The notes under the pieces: model-generated | Databases searched by the model: none | What the model was told of the DNA's origin: nothing | What the model saw: only the letters and a program-made list of their open reading frames with translations | In this document: positions 8,881-16,157 of the stretch, one piece after another | Layout: each line of letters starts with the position of its first letter | Numbering within the stretch: the first letter of the stretch is position 1 | Translations under genes and position numbers: made by a program | NCBI GenBank assembly: GCA_003446655.1 | Contig: DMCZ01000123.1 | Span: forward strand, 1-43,054 | Direction of reading: 5' to 3' | DNA length: 43,054 nt | Source of the DNA: Thauera sp. | Lineage (GTDB): Bacteria > Pseudomonadota > Gammaproteobacteria > Burkholderiales > Rhodocyclaceae

Positions 8881-10082
8881 ATTCCAACATGCTCTCCTTT
8901 GACGAGGCCTACGCGAGGCTCCTCGGCTTCGTCCGCCCGGTGCGCGAGATCGAGCTGGTGGACACGATGTTCGCCGCCGGTCGCGTACTGGCAGTCGCGC
9001 AGCACTCCACGATCAACCAGCCGCCGATGGACAACTCCGGTATGGACGGTTATGCATTGCGTGCCGGGGACGTTCATGCCGCCGGCACGCGCTTGCCGGT
9101 GAGCCAGCGCATCCCGGCGGGCAGCGTCGGCCATGAGCTCGCGCCCGGCACTGCCGCACGCATCTTCACCGGTGCGCCTCTGCCGCCGGGGGCCGACACC
9201 GTCGTCATGCAGGAGCTCTGCGAACACGACGGTGATCACGTGGTCATCAATACGGTGCCGGAACCGGGTGAGGCGGTGCGCAGGATGGGCGAGGACATCG
9301 CCGCTGGCGAGCTGATCCTGCCCGCTGGAGAGCGCCTGTCGCCCCAGGCGGTGGCGCTTGCGGCCTCGGTCGGGCTCGCCCAGCTGCCGGTGCTGCGGCG
9401 GGTGAAGGTGGCGATGTTCTCCACGGGTTCCGAGCTGGTCATGCCCGGCGAGCCGCTGCCGCCGGGCGGCATCTACAATTCCAACCGCTTCATGCTGCGC
9501 AGCCTGCTCACCAGCCTGGGCTGCGAGGTGGATGATTTCGGCATCGTTCCGGATCGCCTTGATGCCACGCGCGAAGTGCTCCGTCGCGCCGCGCAGGGCC
9601 ACGACCTCATCCTTACCAGCGGCGGCGTCTCGGTGGGCGAGGAAGACCATGTCAAGCCCGCAGTGGAAGCCGAGGGGAGCCTCGACATGTGGAAGATCGC
9701 GATGAAGCCCGGCAAGCCACTTGCCTATGGACATGTGCATGGCGCTGCGTTCATCGGCCTGCCCGGAAATCCGGTGTCGAGCTTCGTGACTTTCCTGATG
9801 ATGGTGCGCCCCTTCGTGCTCGCCACCCAGGGCGCGCGCGAAGTGGCCCCGGCGTCGCTTATGCTGCGCGCGGACTTCGACTGGCCGAAGCCTGACCGTC
9901 GGCGGGAGTTTCTGCGTGCGCGCATGAACGCCCAGGGGGCGGTGGAGCTGTTCGCCAACCAGGGTTCGGCAGCGCTGAACTCGACGGTCTGGGCCAATGG
10001 CCTGGTTGACATCCCGGCCGGCACGGCGATCGCGCGCGGTGAGGCGGTTCGCTTCCTGCCCTATGGGGATCTGCTGCACTGA
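8877..10082 (+). CDS. moeA: Molybdopterin molybdenumtransferase MoeA
   Basis: The product has 401 residues. MoeA inserts molybdate into adenylylated molybdopterin to make the active cofactor. Family features in order are the N-terminal PPMDNSGMDGYAL motif, the ARIFTGAPLPPGADTVV segment, and the MoCF-binding domain with IYNSNRFML, LILTSGGVSVGEEDHV and KPGKPLAYG. A C-terminal beta domain (from about 320) ends the protein. The start overlaps the mobB stop by four bases. A moaD gene follows after 48 bases. The order matches cofactor maturation genes in other betaproteobacteria; moaA and moaC are not in the window. Confidence 0.95.
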   Translation: MNSNMLSFDEAYARLLGFVRPVREIELVDTMFAAGRVLAVAQHSTINQPPMDNSGMDGYALRAGDVHAAGTRLPVSQRIPAGSVGHELAPGTAARIFTGAPLPPGADTVVMQELCEHDGDHVVINTVPEPGEAVRRMGEDIAAGELILPAGERLSPQAVALAASVGLAQLPVLRRVKVAMFSTGSELVMPGEPLPPGGIYNSNRFMLRSLLTSLGCEVDDFGIVPDRLDATREVLRRAAQGHDLILTSGGVSVGEEDHVKPAVEAEGSLDMWKIAMKPGKPLAYGHVHGAAFIGLPGNPVSSFVTFLMMVRPFVLATQGAREVAPASLMLRADFDWPKPDRRREFLRARMNAQGAVELFANQGSAALNSTVWANGLVDIPAGTAIARGEAVRFLPYGDLLH

Positions 10083-10130
10083 GCCCAGCGATGACGGGGT
10101 GCCTTGAATGACAAATCGGGACGGTAACCA

Positions 10131-10391
10131 ATGACGATGAAGGTGAAGATCCTTTACTTTGCGAGCCTGCGTGAGGCAGTCGGACAGTCGGGTGAGGAGC
10201 TCGAATTGCCCGCCGGGGTCGAGACGGTGGGAGCTTTGCGCGCACATCTGGCAGGACGTGGCGAAGGCTGGCAGGCGCTCGCGGCGGGGCGGAACGTCCG
10301 CGCCGCGCTCAATCAACGCATGGCGGGTGCCGACGTGCCGATTGGTGCGGGGGATGAGGTGGCCTTCTTCCCGCCTGTTACCGGGGGTTGA
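10131..10391 (+). CDS. moaD: Molybdopterin synthase small subunit MoaD
   Basis: This 86-residue ubiquitin-fold sulfur carrier ends in the required Gly-Gly (PVTGG). In the known pathway the terminal glycine is adenylylated by MoeB and becomes a thiocarboxylate that donates sulfur to precursor Z within the MoaD-MoaE complex. Two in-frame starts, ATG at 10131 and ATG at 10137, are equally consistent with the family; neither has a strong ribosome site. moaE starts three bases after the stop, consistent with equal synthesis of the two subunits. Confidence 0.93.
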   Translation: MTMKVKILYFASLREAVGQSGEELELPAGVETVGALRAHLAGRGEGWQALAAGRNVRAALNQRMAGADVPIGAGDEVAFFPPVTGG

Positions 10392-10394
10392 GCC

Positions 10395-10913
10395 ATGGAG
10401 ATGCGTCCGCAGGTAAGTGTGCAGGAGGCTGATTTCGACGTCGGCGCCGAGATTGCCGCGCTCAGTGCAGGCCGGCCCGAGGTCGGGGCGGTTGCCAGCT
10501 TCGTCGGGTTGGTACGAGACGTGAACGATGGCAGCGGTGTGCGCGCAATGACGCTTGAGCACTATCCAGGCATGACCGAGCGTTCATTGACGGACATCAT
10601 CGAACAGGCCAAGCGGCGCTGGTCGGTGCTCGGGATGCGCGTCATCCACCGCTACGGCCGGCTCGAACCGACCGATCGGATCGTGTTTGTCGGCGTGGCC
10701 AGCAGTCACCGTGGTGACGCGTTCGCCGCCTGCGAGTTCATCATGGATTACCTGAAGACGCGGGCGCCGTTCTGGAAGCGAGAGGAGACGCCGGAGGGCG
10801 CACGCTGGGTCGACGCTCGCGAGGCCGATGATTCTGCCGCAGCGCGCTGGGCGGAGGACGGGACGGGCGACGCAGTTGATGAAAGCTGGGAAGAGGTCGA
10901 GCAGCGCCGCTGA
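10395..10913 (+). CDS. moaE: Molybdopterin synthase large subunit MoaE
   Basis: The product has 172 residues. MoaE carries the active site that converts precursor Z to molybdopterin with sulfur from MoaD. Recognisable segments are VGAVASFVGLVRD, MTLEHYPGMTE, VIHRYGRLEPTDRIVFVGVASSHRGDAFAACEF and the catalytic-lysine region LKTRAPFWKRE. After the usual end (EGARWVDA) there is an acidic tail of about 30 residues (READDSAAARW...EEVEQRR), making it longer than the typical 150. The tail looks disordered and I give it no function. It is the last gene of the group and is followed after about 40 bases by a hairpin. Confidence 0.94.
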   Translation: MEMRPQVSVQEADFDVGAEIAALSAGRPEVGAVASFVGLVRDVNDGSGVRAMTLEHYPGMTERSLTDIIEQAKRRWSVLGMRVIHRYGRLEPTDRIVFVGVASSHRGDAFAACEFIMDYLKTRAPFWKREETPEGARWVDAREADDSAAARWAEDGTGDAVDESWEEVEQRR

Positions 10914-10954
10914 GCGCTTGGGCGGCAGGGCAAATGCCTCCGCCCGTTAACGCA

Positions 10955-10978
10955 GAACGGCGCCTCACGGCGCCGTTC
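10955..10978. terminator. Bidirectional hairpin between moaE and phasin
   Basis: GAACGGCGCC (10955-10964) pairs with GGCGCCGTTC (10969-10978) around the loop TCAC, a perfect 10-bp stem. It sits between two convergent genes, 41 bases after moaE and 19 bases after the phasin stop. The flanking T tracts are poor, so it may act as an mRNA-end stabiliser as much as a terminator. Confidence 0.65.
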
Positions 10979-10997
10979 CTGTTCGACCGCTCAGCGC

Positions 10998-11504
10998 TTA
11001 GCGGCGGCCGCGAGTGCCCTGCTGCGTGAAGGCCTGAAAGGCTTCGGTGGAGGCGCGCGTCATCTGCTCGAAAGCTGCGCGGGTCGTATCCATTGCGGTC
11101 TGCATCGCGCCCAGGGCGTTCTGATCCGAGATCGGCATGCCCTTGAACATCTTCTGCATGGCTTCGAACATGTCGGTGCTGCCGCTGGTGAGTTGCTCGC
11201 CGACCAGCTTGCCGAATTCGGCCTGGGTTGCGGCAGTGATCTCGGCGATCTGACGGGCACACGCGAGCATCTGCTCGGTCGTGCTTTGCGCGTAGCTGGC
11301 GCGCAATTCCATGAGTCCCTTGGGATCCTTGGCGCTCGACAGGGCTTTCGCGTTCTGCACGCCTTCCTCGAACAGGCGCTTGGCGGTCGTGACCTGGATT
11401 TCCATGATGCGCTGCGAGTTCTCGATCGACAACTGCGCCAGCCGCATCGCGGCCTCCAGGTTCTTCTTCTGAAGTTCATTCAACTGTTCTTGCTTGCTGG
11501 CCAT
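10998..11504 (-). CDS. Phasin family protein
   Basis: The product is 168 residues, almost entirely helical and rich in Ala, Gln and Met. It begins MASKQEQLNELQKKNLEAAMRLAQLSIENSQRIMEIQ, the start of the Phasin_2 (PhaP) family. Phasins coat polyhydroxyalkanoate granules and control their number and size. The frame is open to 11528, but the ATG at 11504 has AGAGGA six bases upstream and gives the family-typical MA(S/N)KQEQ start. It stands alone with a PhaR-like palindrome about 180 bases upstream. Its presence implies that the organism stores polyhydroxyalkanoate, although no synthase gene lies in the window. Confidence 0.9.
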   Translation of the reverse strand: MASKQEQLNELQKKNLEAAMRLAQLSIENSQRIMEIQVTTAKRLFEEGVQNAKALSSAKDPKGLMELRASYAQSTTEQMLACARQIAEITAATQAEFGKLVGEQLTSGSTDMFEAMQKMFKGMPISDQNALGAMQTAMDTTRAAFEQMTRASTEAFQAFTQQGTRGRR

Positions 11505-11685
11505 AAGGTCCTCTCGACTCGCATTCATTGGTTGTCCGGTTTGACTGGAGATGGCCTGACGCTCGAATGAACGGGCGGGGACGCGACACGATTCGTCCCG
11601 CCGAAAGCCATCCCGCTCGTCACAATAACATACGAAACCACGGTGACCGGACGCTGCCGCGTGGGCTTCATGCTTTCAGACGATT

Positions 11686-11715
11686 TGCTGCAATGCAGCA
11701 GTGAGTGCTGCAAAA
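11686..11715 (-). promoter_or_regulatory. PhaR-like operator upstream of phasin
   Basis: TGCTGCAATGCAGCA (11686-11700) is a perfect 15-base palindrome. A second half-site, TGCTGCAAAA, begins at 11706. Published PhaR targets in polyhydroxyalkanoate producers are TGC-rich palindromes of the form CTGC-N3-4-GCAG, which this matches. PhaR represses phasin genes until polymer is present. The site lies about 180 bases before the phasin start, in the 235-base gap after the TPM-domain gene. Confidence 0.45.
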
Positions 11716-11739
11716 GAGCTGACCGGCGCGCCGATGCGC

Positions 11740-12282
11740 TCAACGGATGATCGGGCGGTCAGGAAGTCCCGGCTCGCCTTCGGAGGACATGCCGGCTGCG
11801 TCCGTGCGCGGAAAATGCGCAGCAAGGGTCGCTCCCGCCACATCGACGGCTGTCGCCAGACCCTCCTCGATGCGTCCCTCACGGCAGGATCGGGCCACGC
11901 GGTCCACGAGCGTGCGCCATTGCTCCGCGTCCGTGCAGCGGACCAGCGCGCGATCGGCGACGATCTCGATCCGGTGCTCTGCAAGCAGCAGATAGACCAG
12001 CACACCGTTGTTGTCTTCCGTGTCCCATACGCGCTGTTTCCCGAAGAGTGTCAGCGCCCGGTCACGAATCACCTCGCCGATCGGTTCTCCACGCGCGAGG
12101 TGGCGCCAGAGGTAGCTCGGCGGCAGGCTGGCCTCGACGCACAGGCAGATCTGCCCCGAGTGCTGCTGTTCGCTCGCCCTGACGCGCGCTTCGAGTCGGT
12201 CGATCGCCGCCTCGCCAAGCGCACGGCGCGCATCATCGGCATCCAGCCAGAGGTGACGCAGGCAACGTTTGAGCGTTTCCAT
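11740..12282 (-). CDS. TPM-domain protein (second YgcG-type partner)
   Basis: This 180-residue protein resembles the small companion of YgcG in LemA clusters. A short N-terminal region (LKRCLRHLWLDADDARRALGEAAI) leads into a TPM/TLP18.3 domain: HSGQICLCVEASLPPSYLW...RALTLFGKQRVWDTEDNNGVLVYLLLAEHRIEIVADR. It has no signal peptide or membrane segment, so it is probably cytoplasmic or peripheral. The ATG at 12282 overlaps the stop of the upstream ygcG-like gene (TGATG); a GTG at 12285 is an alternative start. It is the third gene of a lemA-ygcG-TPM set. The family's molecular function is not established. Confidence 0.75.
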   Translation of the reverse strand: METLKRCLRHLWLDADDARRALGEAAIDRLEARVRASEQQHSGQICLCVEASLPPSYLWRHLARGEPIGEVIRDRALTLFGKQRVWDTEDNNGVLVYLLLAEHRIEIVADRALVRCTDAEQWRTLVDRVARSCREGRIEEGLATAVDVAGATLAAHFPRTDAAGMSSEGEPGLPDRPIIR

Positions 12283-13226
12283 CACCAGCCCCCCGATGCG
12301 CCGCCGCCGCCGAAGCTGCCCCCGCCGCCAGAGCGAAAGCCTCCGCCACTACGACGTCCGCCACCCCCCAGTCCTCCGAGACCGCCTCCGCCGATGATCG
12401 GCCCGCTCCCGCGGTGCAGTGGACCGCCGCGCCCGCTGCTGCCGACGCCGAGTGCGAGCACGAATACGACGGCGAGCACGCCCGCCACGAGGGCGAGCGC
12501 AAGACTGGCGGTCAGGGCATTGACGAACACGCCGGTAAGCCCGCCGGTGAGGAGCGCGCCCGGCTTGCGGCCCAGCACGCCGACGAGGACCGCCCCGAGC
12601 ATGGGGACGGCCACGAAGAGCAGGGCGCCGAGGTCCTCGAGGCTAATCCCCGGATCGGGCTGCGTACGCGACGGGGCCGGTAGCGCTTCGCCACTCACCA
12701 GCGCCATGAGGCCGTCAACACCGGCCTCCAGTCCGCCGGCGAAATCGCCGCGCCGGAAGGCCGGTGTGATGACGCCGTCGATGATTCGCCAGGCGGCAAG
12801 ATCAGGCACAGCCCCTTCGAGCGCGCGCGCAACCTCGATCCGAACCTTGCGGTCTTCCTTGGCGACCACCAGCAGAATGCCGTCGCCTACGTCGCGGCGG
12901 CCGAGCTTCCACGTGTCCGCAACGCGGAAGGCATAGGCGGCGATGTCCTCGGGCTGGGTTGTCGCCACCAGCAGGACGACGATCTGGCTACCGTGGGTGG
13001 CTTCGAAAGCCGCGAGCTTGTCGTCCAGGGCCTGGCGTTGCGCGGTGCTCAAGGTGCCGCTGCGGTCGATGACGCGCGCGGACAGCGGCGGCACGGGCTG
13101 CAAGTCCTGAGCGAGCGCAAGCGGTGCCAGCAGCGTTGCGGACAAGGCCAGCAGCCAGGCAATCAACATCCATCCGAGGGCGCCGCGGCAGCGCGTCGCG
13201 CGCAGCATCGACTGAGCGGGCGACAT
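12282..13226 (-). CDS. YgcG-like TPM-domain membrane protein with Gly-rich tail
   Basis: The product has 314 residues. A signal peptide or anchor (GALGWMLIAWLLALSATLLAPLALA) is followed by a periplasmic TPM domain (about 50-175; SARVIDRSGTL, SQIVVLLVATT, DVGDGILLVVAKEDRKVRIEVARALEGAVPD). Two to three hydrophobic segments come next (about 195-270). The C-terminal tail is almost pure Gly and Ser (GGGGLGGLGGGGRRSGGG...), which is typical of the family. It lies seven bases after lemA on the same strand and overlaps the next TPM gene. LemA/TPM clusters occur widely in bacteria; the role is unresolved, although envelope maintenance is often suggested. Confidence 0.82.
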   Translation of the reverse strand: MSPAQSMLRATRCRGALGWMLIAWLLALSATLLAPLALAQDLQPVPPLSARVIDRSGTLSTAQRQALDDKLAAFEATHGSQIVVLLVATTQPEDIAAYAFRVADTWKLGRRDVGDGILLVVAKEDRKVRIEVARALEGAVPDLAAWRIIDGVITPAFRRGDFAGGLEAGVDGLMALVSGEALPAPSRTQPDPGISLEDLGALLFVAVPMLGAVLVGVLGRKPGALLTGGLTGVFVNALTASLALALVAGVLAVVFVLALGVGSSGRGGPLHRGSGPIIGGGGLGGLGGGGRRSGGGFRSGGGGSFGGGGASGGW

Positions 13227-13233
13227 GCGAGTG

Positions 13234-13875
13234 TCAGCGTCCGCCCTGAGCGCCGAAATCCACCCGCGGCGGGACCGCGATCTCGGCCTCGTTGGCGACC
13301 GTGAACCCCGCCTTGGGCTTGTAGCTGAAGATCATCGCGGTGAGGTTGGTCGGGAAGCTGCGCGCGAGCACGTTGTACGCCTGCACCGATTCGATGTAGC
13401 GGTTGCGCGCCACGGTGACACGATTCTCGGTGCCCTCGAGCTGCACGCGCAGATCCTGGAAGCCCTGGTTGGCCTTCAGGTTGGGGTAATTCTCGGCGAC
13501 GGCGAGCAGGCGTGACAGGGCACCTCCGAGCTGCCCCTGGGCTTGCTGGAAGCGTTCCATCGCCTGCGGGTCGTCCAGCATTTCGGGTGTGACCTGGATT
13601 GCGGTGGCACGCGAGCGCGCTTCGATCACGCGGCTCAGTGTCTCCTGCTCGAAGTTCGCCTCACCCTTGACAGTTTCCACCAGATTGGGAATCAGGTCGG
13701 CACGGCGCTGGTACTGGTTCAGAACCTCGGCCCACGCCGACTTCGTCTGCTCGTCCAGACGCTGGAAATCGTTGTAGCCGCAGCCGGACACGGCGAGCGC
13801 ACCGGCGAGCGCGAGGGTGATCAGGAGGCTGCGGTCGAAGCTGCGCAGGGCGACACGTTTGAATGCTGAAAACAT
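13234..13875 (-). CDS. lemA: LemA family lipoprotein
   Basis: The product has 213 residues. The N terminus is basic then hydrophobic and ends in the lipobox LAVSGC (lipidated Cys at 32), so the mature protein is a lipoprotein. The LemA helical domain follows: NDFQRLDEQTKSAWAEVLNQYQRRADLIPNLVETVKGEANFEQETL, then the conserved NRYIESVQAYNVLARSFPTNL and KPKAGF segments. The ATG at 13875 has GGAGAG six bases upstream. It heads the lemA-ygcG-TPM group. A TAAAGT box lies 35 bases upstream. The biochemical function of the family is unknown. Confidence 0.9.
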   Translation of the reverse strand: MFSAFKRVALRSFDRSLLITLALAGALAVSGCGYNDFQRLDEQTKSAWAEVLNQYQRRADLIPNLVETVKGEANFEQETLSRVIEARSRATAIQVTPEMLDDPQAMERFQQAQGQLGGALSRLLAVAENYPNLKANQGFQDLRVQLEGTENRVTVARNRYIESVQAYNVLARSFPTNLTAMIFSYKPKAGFTVANEAEIAVPPRVDFGAQGGR

Positions 13876-13910
13876 AAGACTCTCCAGATGATGCCGGGTC
13901 GATGGCGCGC

Positions 13911-13916
13911 ACTTTA
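13911..13916 (-). promoter_or_regulatory. -10-like element for lemA
   Basis: On the minus strand GCTAAAGT places TAAAGT 35 bases before the lemA ATG. No matching -35 box is clear. The element lies close to the FNR-like site of the divergent DUF2249 gene. Confidence 0.35.
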
Positions 13917-13934
13917 GCAGCGTGAGGCCAATTA

Positions 13935-13976
13935 TTGTTCTTCCTCAAGGTTTTGGCGAACGCGTGCGGCTAATCT
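13935..13976 (+). promoter_or_regulatory. FNR/DNR-like box and -10 element for the DUF2249 gene
   Basis: TTGTTCTTCCTCAA (13935-13948) matches the FNR/DNR consensus TTGAT-N4-ATCAA at 8 of 10 positions. TAATCT at 13971-13976 is a plausible -10 box and predicts a transcription start near 13983. The centre of the FNR-like site (13941.5) is then at -41.5, the classic class II activating position. The ATG follows about 40 bases later. The spacing is counted directly from the sequence; the regulator is inferred. Confidence 0.5.
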
Positions 13977-14022
13977 CCGCACGCTGCGATTCCGGCCGCA
14001 GAACGAGACCGGAGCCCATCCG

Positions 14023-14364
14023 ATGGAAGAAATAACGATGTTCGACAACGCTGTTCATCCCTTCGACGCGCGTGGTGTTGCCAAGCGCTTCCGCCATGCA
14101 GCCATCTTCGGTGCGCTCGAGTCGCTCGAGGACGGCGAAGTCATGCGCTTCGTCAACGACCACGACCCGCTGCCGCTGCTGGGCCAGATCCAGCAGCGCT
14201 ACGGCAACCAGGTCGGCATCAACTACGTCGCACGCGAGCCGGGCAACATCGTCATCGACTTCACCATCCAGCTCGGCGCGCCGGCTGCGGTGGGCGCCCC
14301 CGCGGCCGCGGCTGCCGTCGGTGGCGGCTGCGGCGGCGGTGGCGGGCACGGCTGCTGCTCCTAA
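14023..14364 (+). CDS. DUF2249 domain protein with Cys/Gly-rich C-terminal tail
   Basis: This 113-residue protein is mostly one DUF2249 domain: FDARGVAKRFRHAAIFGALESLEDGEVMRFVNDHDPLPLLGQIQQ...NIVIDFTIQL. DUF2249 is a small alpha/beta fold often found near denitrification and hemerythrin-type genes. After residue 85 comes an Ala-rich linker and a tail GGGCGGGGGHGCCS, whose three cysteines and one histidine could bind a metal or form a redox site. That role is inference. The ATG at 14023 has GGAG eight bases upstream; an ATG at 14038 is also possible. It is monocistronic, behind an FNR-like promoter. The stop overlaps the stop of the next minus-strand ORF by four bases. Confidence 0.8.
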   Translation: MEEITMFDNAVHPFDARGVAKRFRHAAIFGALESLEDGEVMRFVNDHDPLPLLGQIQQRYGNQVGINYVAREPGNIVIDFTIQLGAPAAVGAPAAAAAVGGGCGGGGGHGCCS

Positions 14365-14570
14365 GCCCTCCCGTACTTGCGGAAGACCGCGCGCGCATCT
14401 GCCTGCGCGCGCTCCAGCGTGCAGATCGATGGATCGTCGTCGTGCCCGCTGAAGAAGTCGTCCGCCTGGGCGGCCATCACCAGCTTGATGGCCGCTTCCT
14501 CGCTCTGGCCGTAGCGCTCGTAGAGCAGGGTGGCGACCTCGTCGAGGTGCTGCTCGTAGGTCATCGGCAT
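14361..14570 (-). CDS. Conserved-looking 69-residue protein downstream of gor
   Basis: This small soluble protein (MPMTYEQHLDEVATLLYERYGQSEEAAIKLVMAAQ...) is predicted helical, with an acidic patch HDDDPSICT near residue 45. The start is well supported by AAGGAG six bases before the ATG. It begins 13 bases after the glutathione reductase stop and is probably co-transcribed with it. I do not recognise the family. The strong ribosome site and the protein-like composition argue that it is real. Confidence 0.68.
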   Translation of the reverse strand: MPMTYEQHLDEVATLLYERYGQSEEAAIKLVMAAQADDFFSGHDDDPSICTLERAQADARAVFRKYGRA

Positions 14571-14583
14571 CGTTCGCTCCTTG

Positions 14584-15924
14584 TCAGCGCAGGGTGACGA
14601 ATTCTTCTGCGCTGGTGGGGTGGATCGCGATCGTGTCGTCGAAATCCGCCTTGCGCGCGCCCATCTTCACCGCTACCGCGAAACCCTGCAGCATCTCGTC
14701 CGCGCCTTCGCCGATCACGTGCGCGCCGACGATGCGCTCGTCCGGGCCTGCGCACACGAGCTTCATCGCGGTCTTCGGGCGGTGCTCGGTGAGGGCGTGA
14801 TACATGCCGGTGAAACGCGTGGTGTAGACCTTCACATCGTCATGGCGGCTGCGTGCCTCGTCCTCGGTCAGGCCTACGGTGCCGATCGGCGGATGGCTGA
14901 AGATCACCGTCGGGATGTTGTCGTAGTCGAGCTTGCTGTCGGGTTGGTTGAGGAAGAGGCGTGCGGCCAGGCGTCGACCGGCGGCGATCGCTACCGGCGT
15001 CAGTTCGGCACGGCCGGTGATGTCGCCAATCGCGTAGATGCCGGGCACGCTGGTGTTCTGGAATGCGTCGGTTGCGATCACGCCCTTGTCGTCCGCCGCG
15101 AGGCAGGCCGCAGCGAGATCGAGCTTGTCGGTGTTGGCGCGACGGCCGGTGGCCCACACCAGCGCGTCCACTTCAAGCGTCTCGCCGTCGTCGCAGTCAA
15201 CGCGCAGCGCGCCGTCAGCCTGGCGGGTGACGCCGCGGACCTGGGTGCCGAAGGCGATGCGCACGCCGTCCTCCTGCATCTGTGACAGCAGTTCGTCACG
15301 CAGCATGGCGTCGAATGGGCGCAGCAGCTGCGCACCGCGTACTAGCATGGTGACCTCGCTGCCCAGACCGTTGAAAACCCCCGCGAGCTCGACGGCGATG
15401 TATCCCGCACCGACCACCGCGACGCGGCGAGGCTGGCGTTCGAGCGCGAAGAATCCGTCCGAGTCGATGCCGAGTTCTGCGCCCGGAATGTCCGGCACCA
15501 CCGGCCGGCCACCGGTAGCGATGACGATGTGCGGGGCGGTGAAGCGCTCGCCTTCGACCTCGATGGTGTGCGCGTCGACAAAGCGCGCAAAGCCCCGGAC
15601 CACATCGACGCCCGCCTTTTCGAGCATGTTGCCGTAGATCCCGTTCAGGCGTGCGATGTAGGCGTCGCGGCGGGTCTTGAGTGCGGCCCAGTCGAACGCC
15701 ATGTCGCTCATGCTGAATCCGTAGCCCGGTGCGTCGCGCTGGGTCTGGGCAATGTTCGACGCATACCACATCACCTTCTTGGGCACGCAGCCGACATTGA
15801 CGCAGGTCCCGCCAAGGCGGGCGGCCTCCACCACGAGCGCGCGGGCTCCGTATTCGGCGGCGCGGCGCGCTGTCGCCACGCCGCCACTGCCACCGCCAAT
15901 GGCGATGTAGTCGTAGGTCTTCAT
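14584..15924 (-). CDS. gor: Glutathione-disulfide reductase
   Basis: The product is a 446-residue class I pyridine-nucleotide disulfide oxidoreductase. The FAD-binding GGGSGG motif is near residue 11, and the redox pair is LGGTCVNVGCVPKK (Cys 41 and 46), the glutathione-reductase form of the motif. An NADPH-domain GAGYIAVELAG motif and a C-terminal HPTSAEEFVTLR with the catalytic histidine follow. It regenerates reduced glutathione with NADPH. The frame is open to 15984, but ATG at 15924 has GGAG upstream and gives the family start MKTYDYIAIGG. It follows a glutathione peroxidase-like gene on the same strand, separated by 233 bases, and precedes a 69-residue ORF. Confidence 0.92.
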   Translation of the reverse strand: MKTYDYIAIGGGSGGVATARRAAEYGARALVVEAARLGGTCVNVGCVPKKVMWYASNIAQTQRDAPGYGFSMSDMAFDWAALKTRRDAYIARLNGIYGNMLEKAGVDVVRGFARFVDAHTIEVEGERFTAPHIVIATGGRPVVPDIPGAELGIDSDGFFALERQPRRVAVVGAGYIAVELAGVFNGLGSEVTMLVRGAQLLRPFDAMLRDELLSQMQEDGVRIAFGTQVRGVTRQADGALRVDCDDGETLEVDALVWATGRRANTDKLDLAAACLAADDKGVIATDAFQNTSVPGIYAIGDITGRAELTPVAIAAGRRLAARLFLNQPDSKLDYDNIPTVIFSHPPIGTVGLTEDEARSRHDDVKVYTTRFTGMYHALTEHRPKTAMKLVCAGPDERIVGAHVIGEGADEMLQGFAVAVKMGARKADFDDTIAIHPTSAEEFVTLR

Positions 15925-16157
15925 CGGATACTCCGGTTCTTTCGATTCTCTGGAGCCGGCGCGCGAGGTGGCTACATCCGGCAAGTGCGTGATTCTCGCC
16001 CGGGAAGGGCCGCCTTGGGTAAGTTTGGCGGCAAAAGGGAGGGGCCGACCCGACTCCGGACGAGCACTCCGAGCTTAAGTGTGCGACGGGTGAGGCTCAC
16101 CACCCGGGCCTTGACCCGGCCTGGGGTATCGAGCCCCGGACGCGCGTTCGCGCCGGC

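Noticed and set aside
15925..16157. Hairpin-like strings between gor and the peroxidase gene
   Set aside because: Short stems such as GGTGA/TCACC occur, but none has the length or T tract of a terminator, so no feature is called in this 233-base space.
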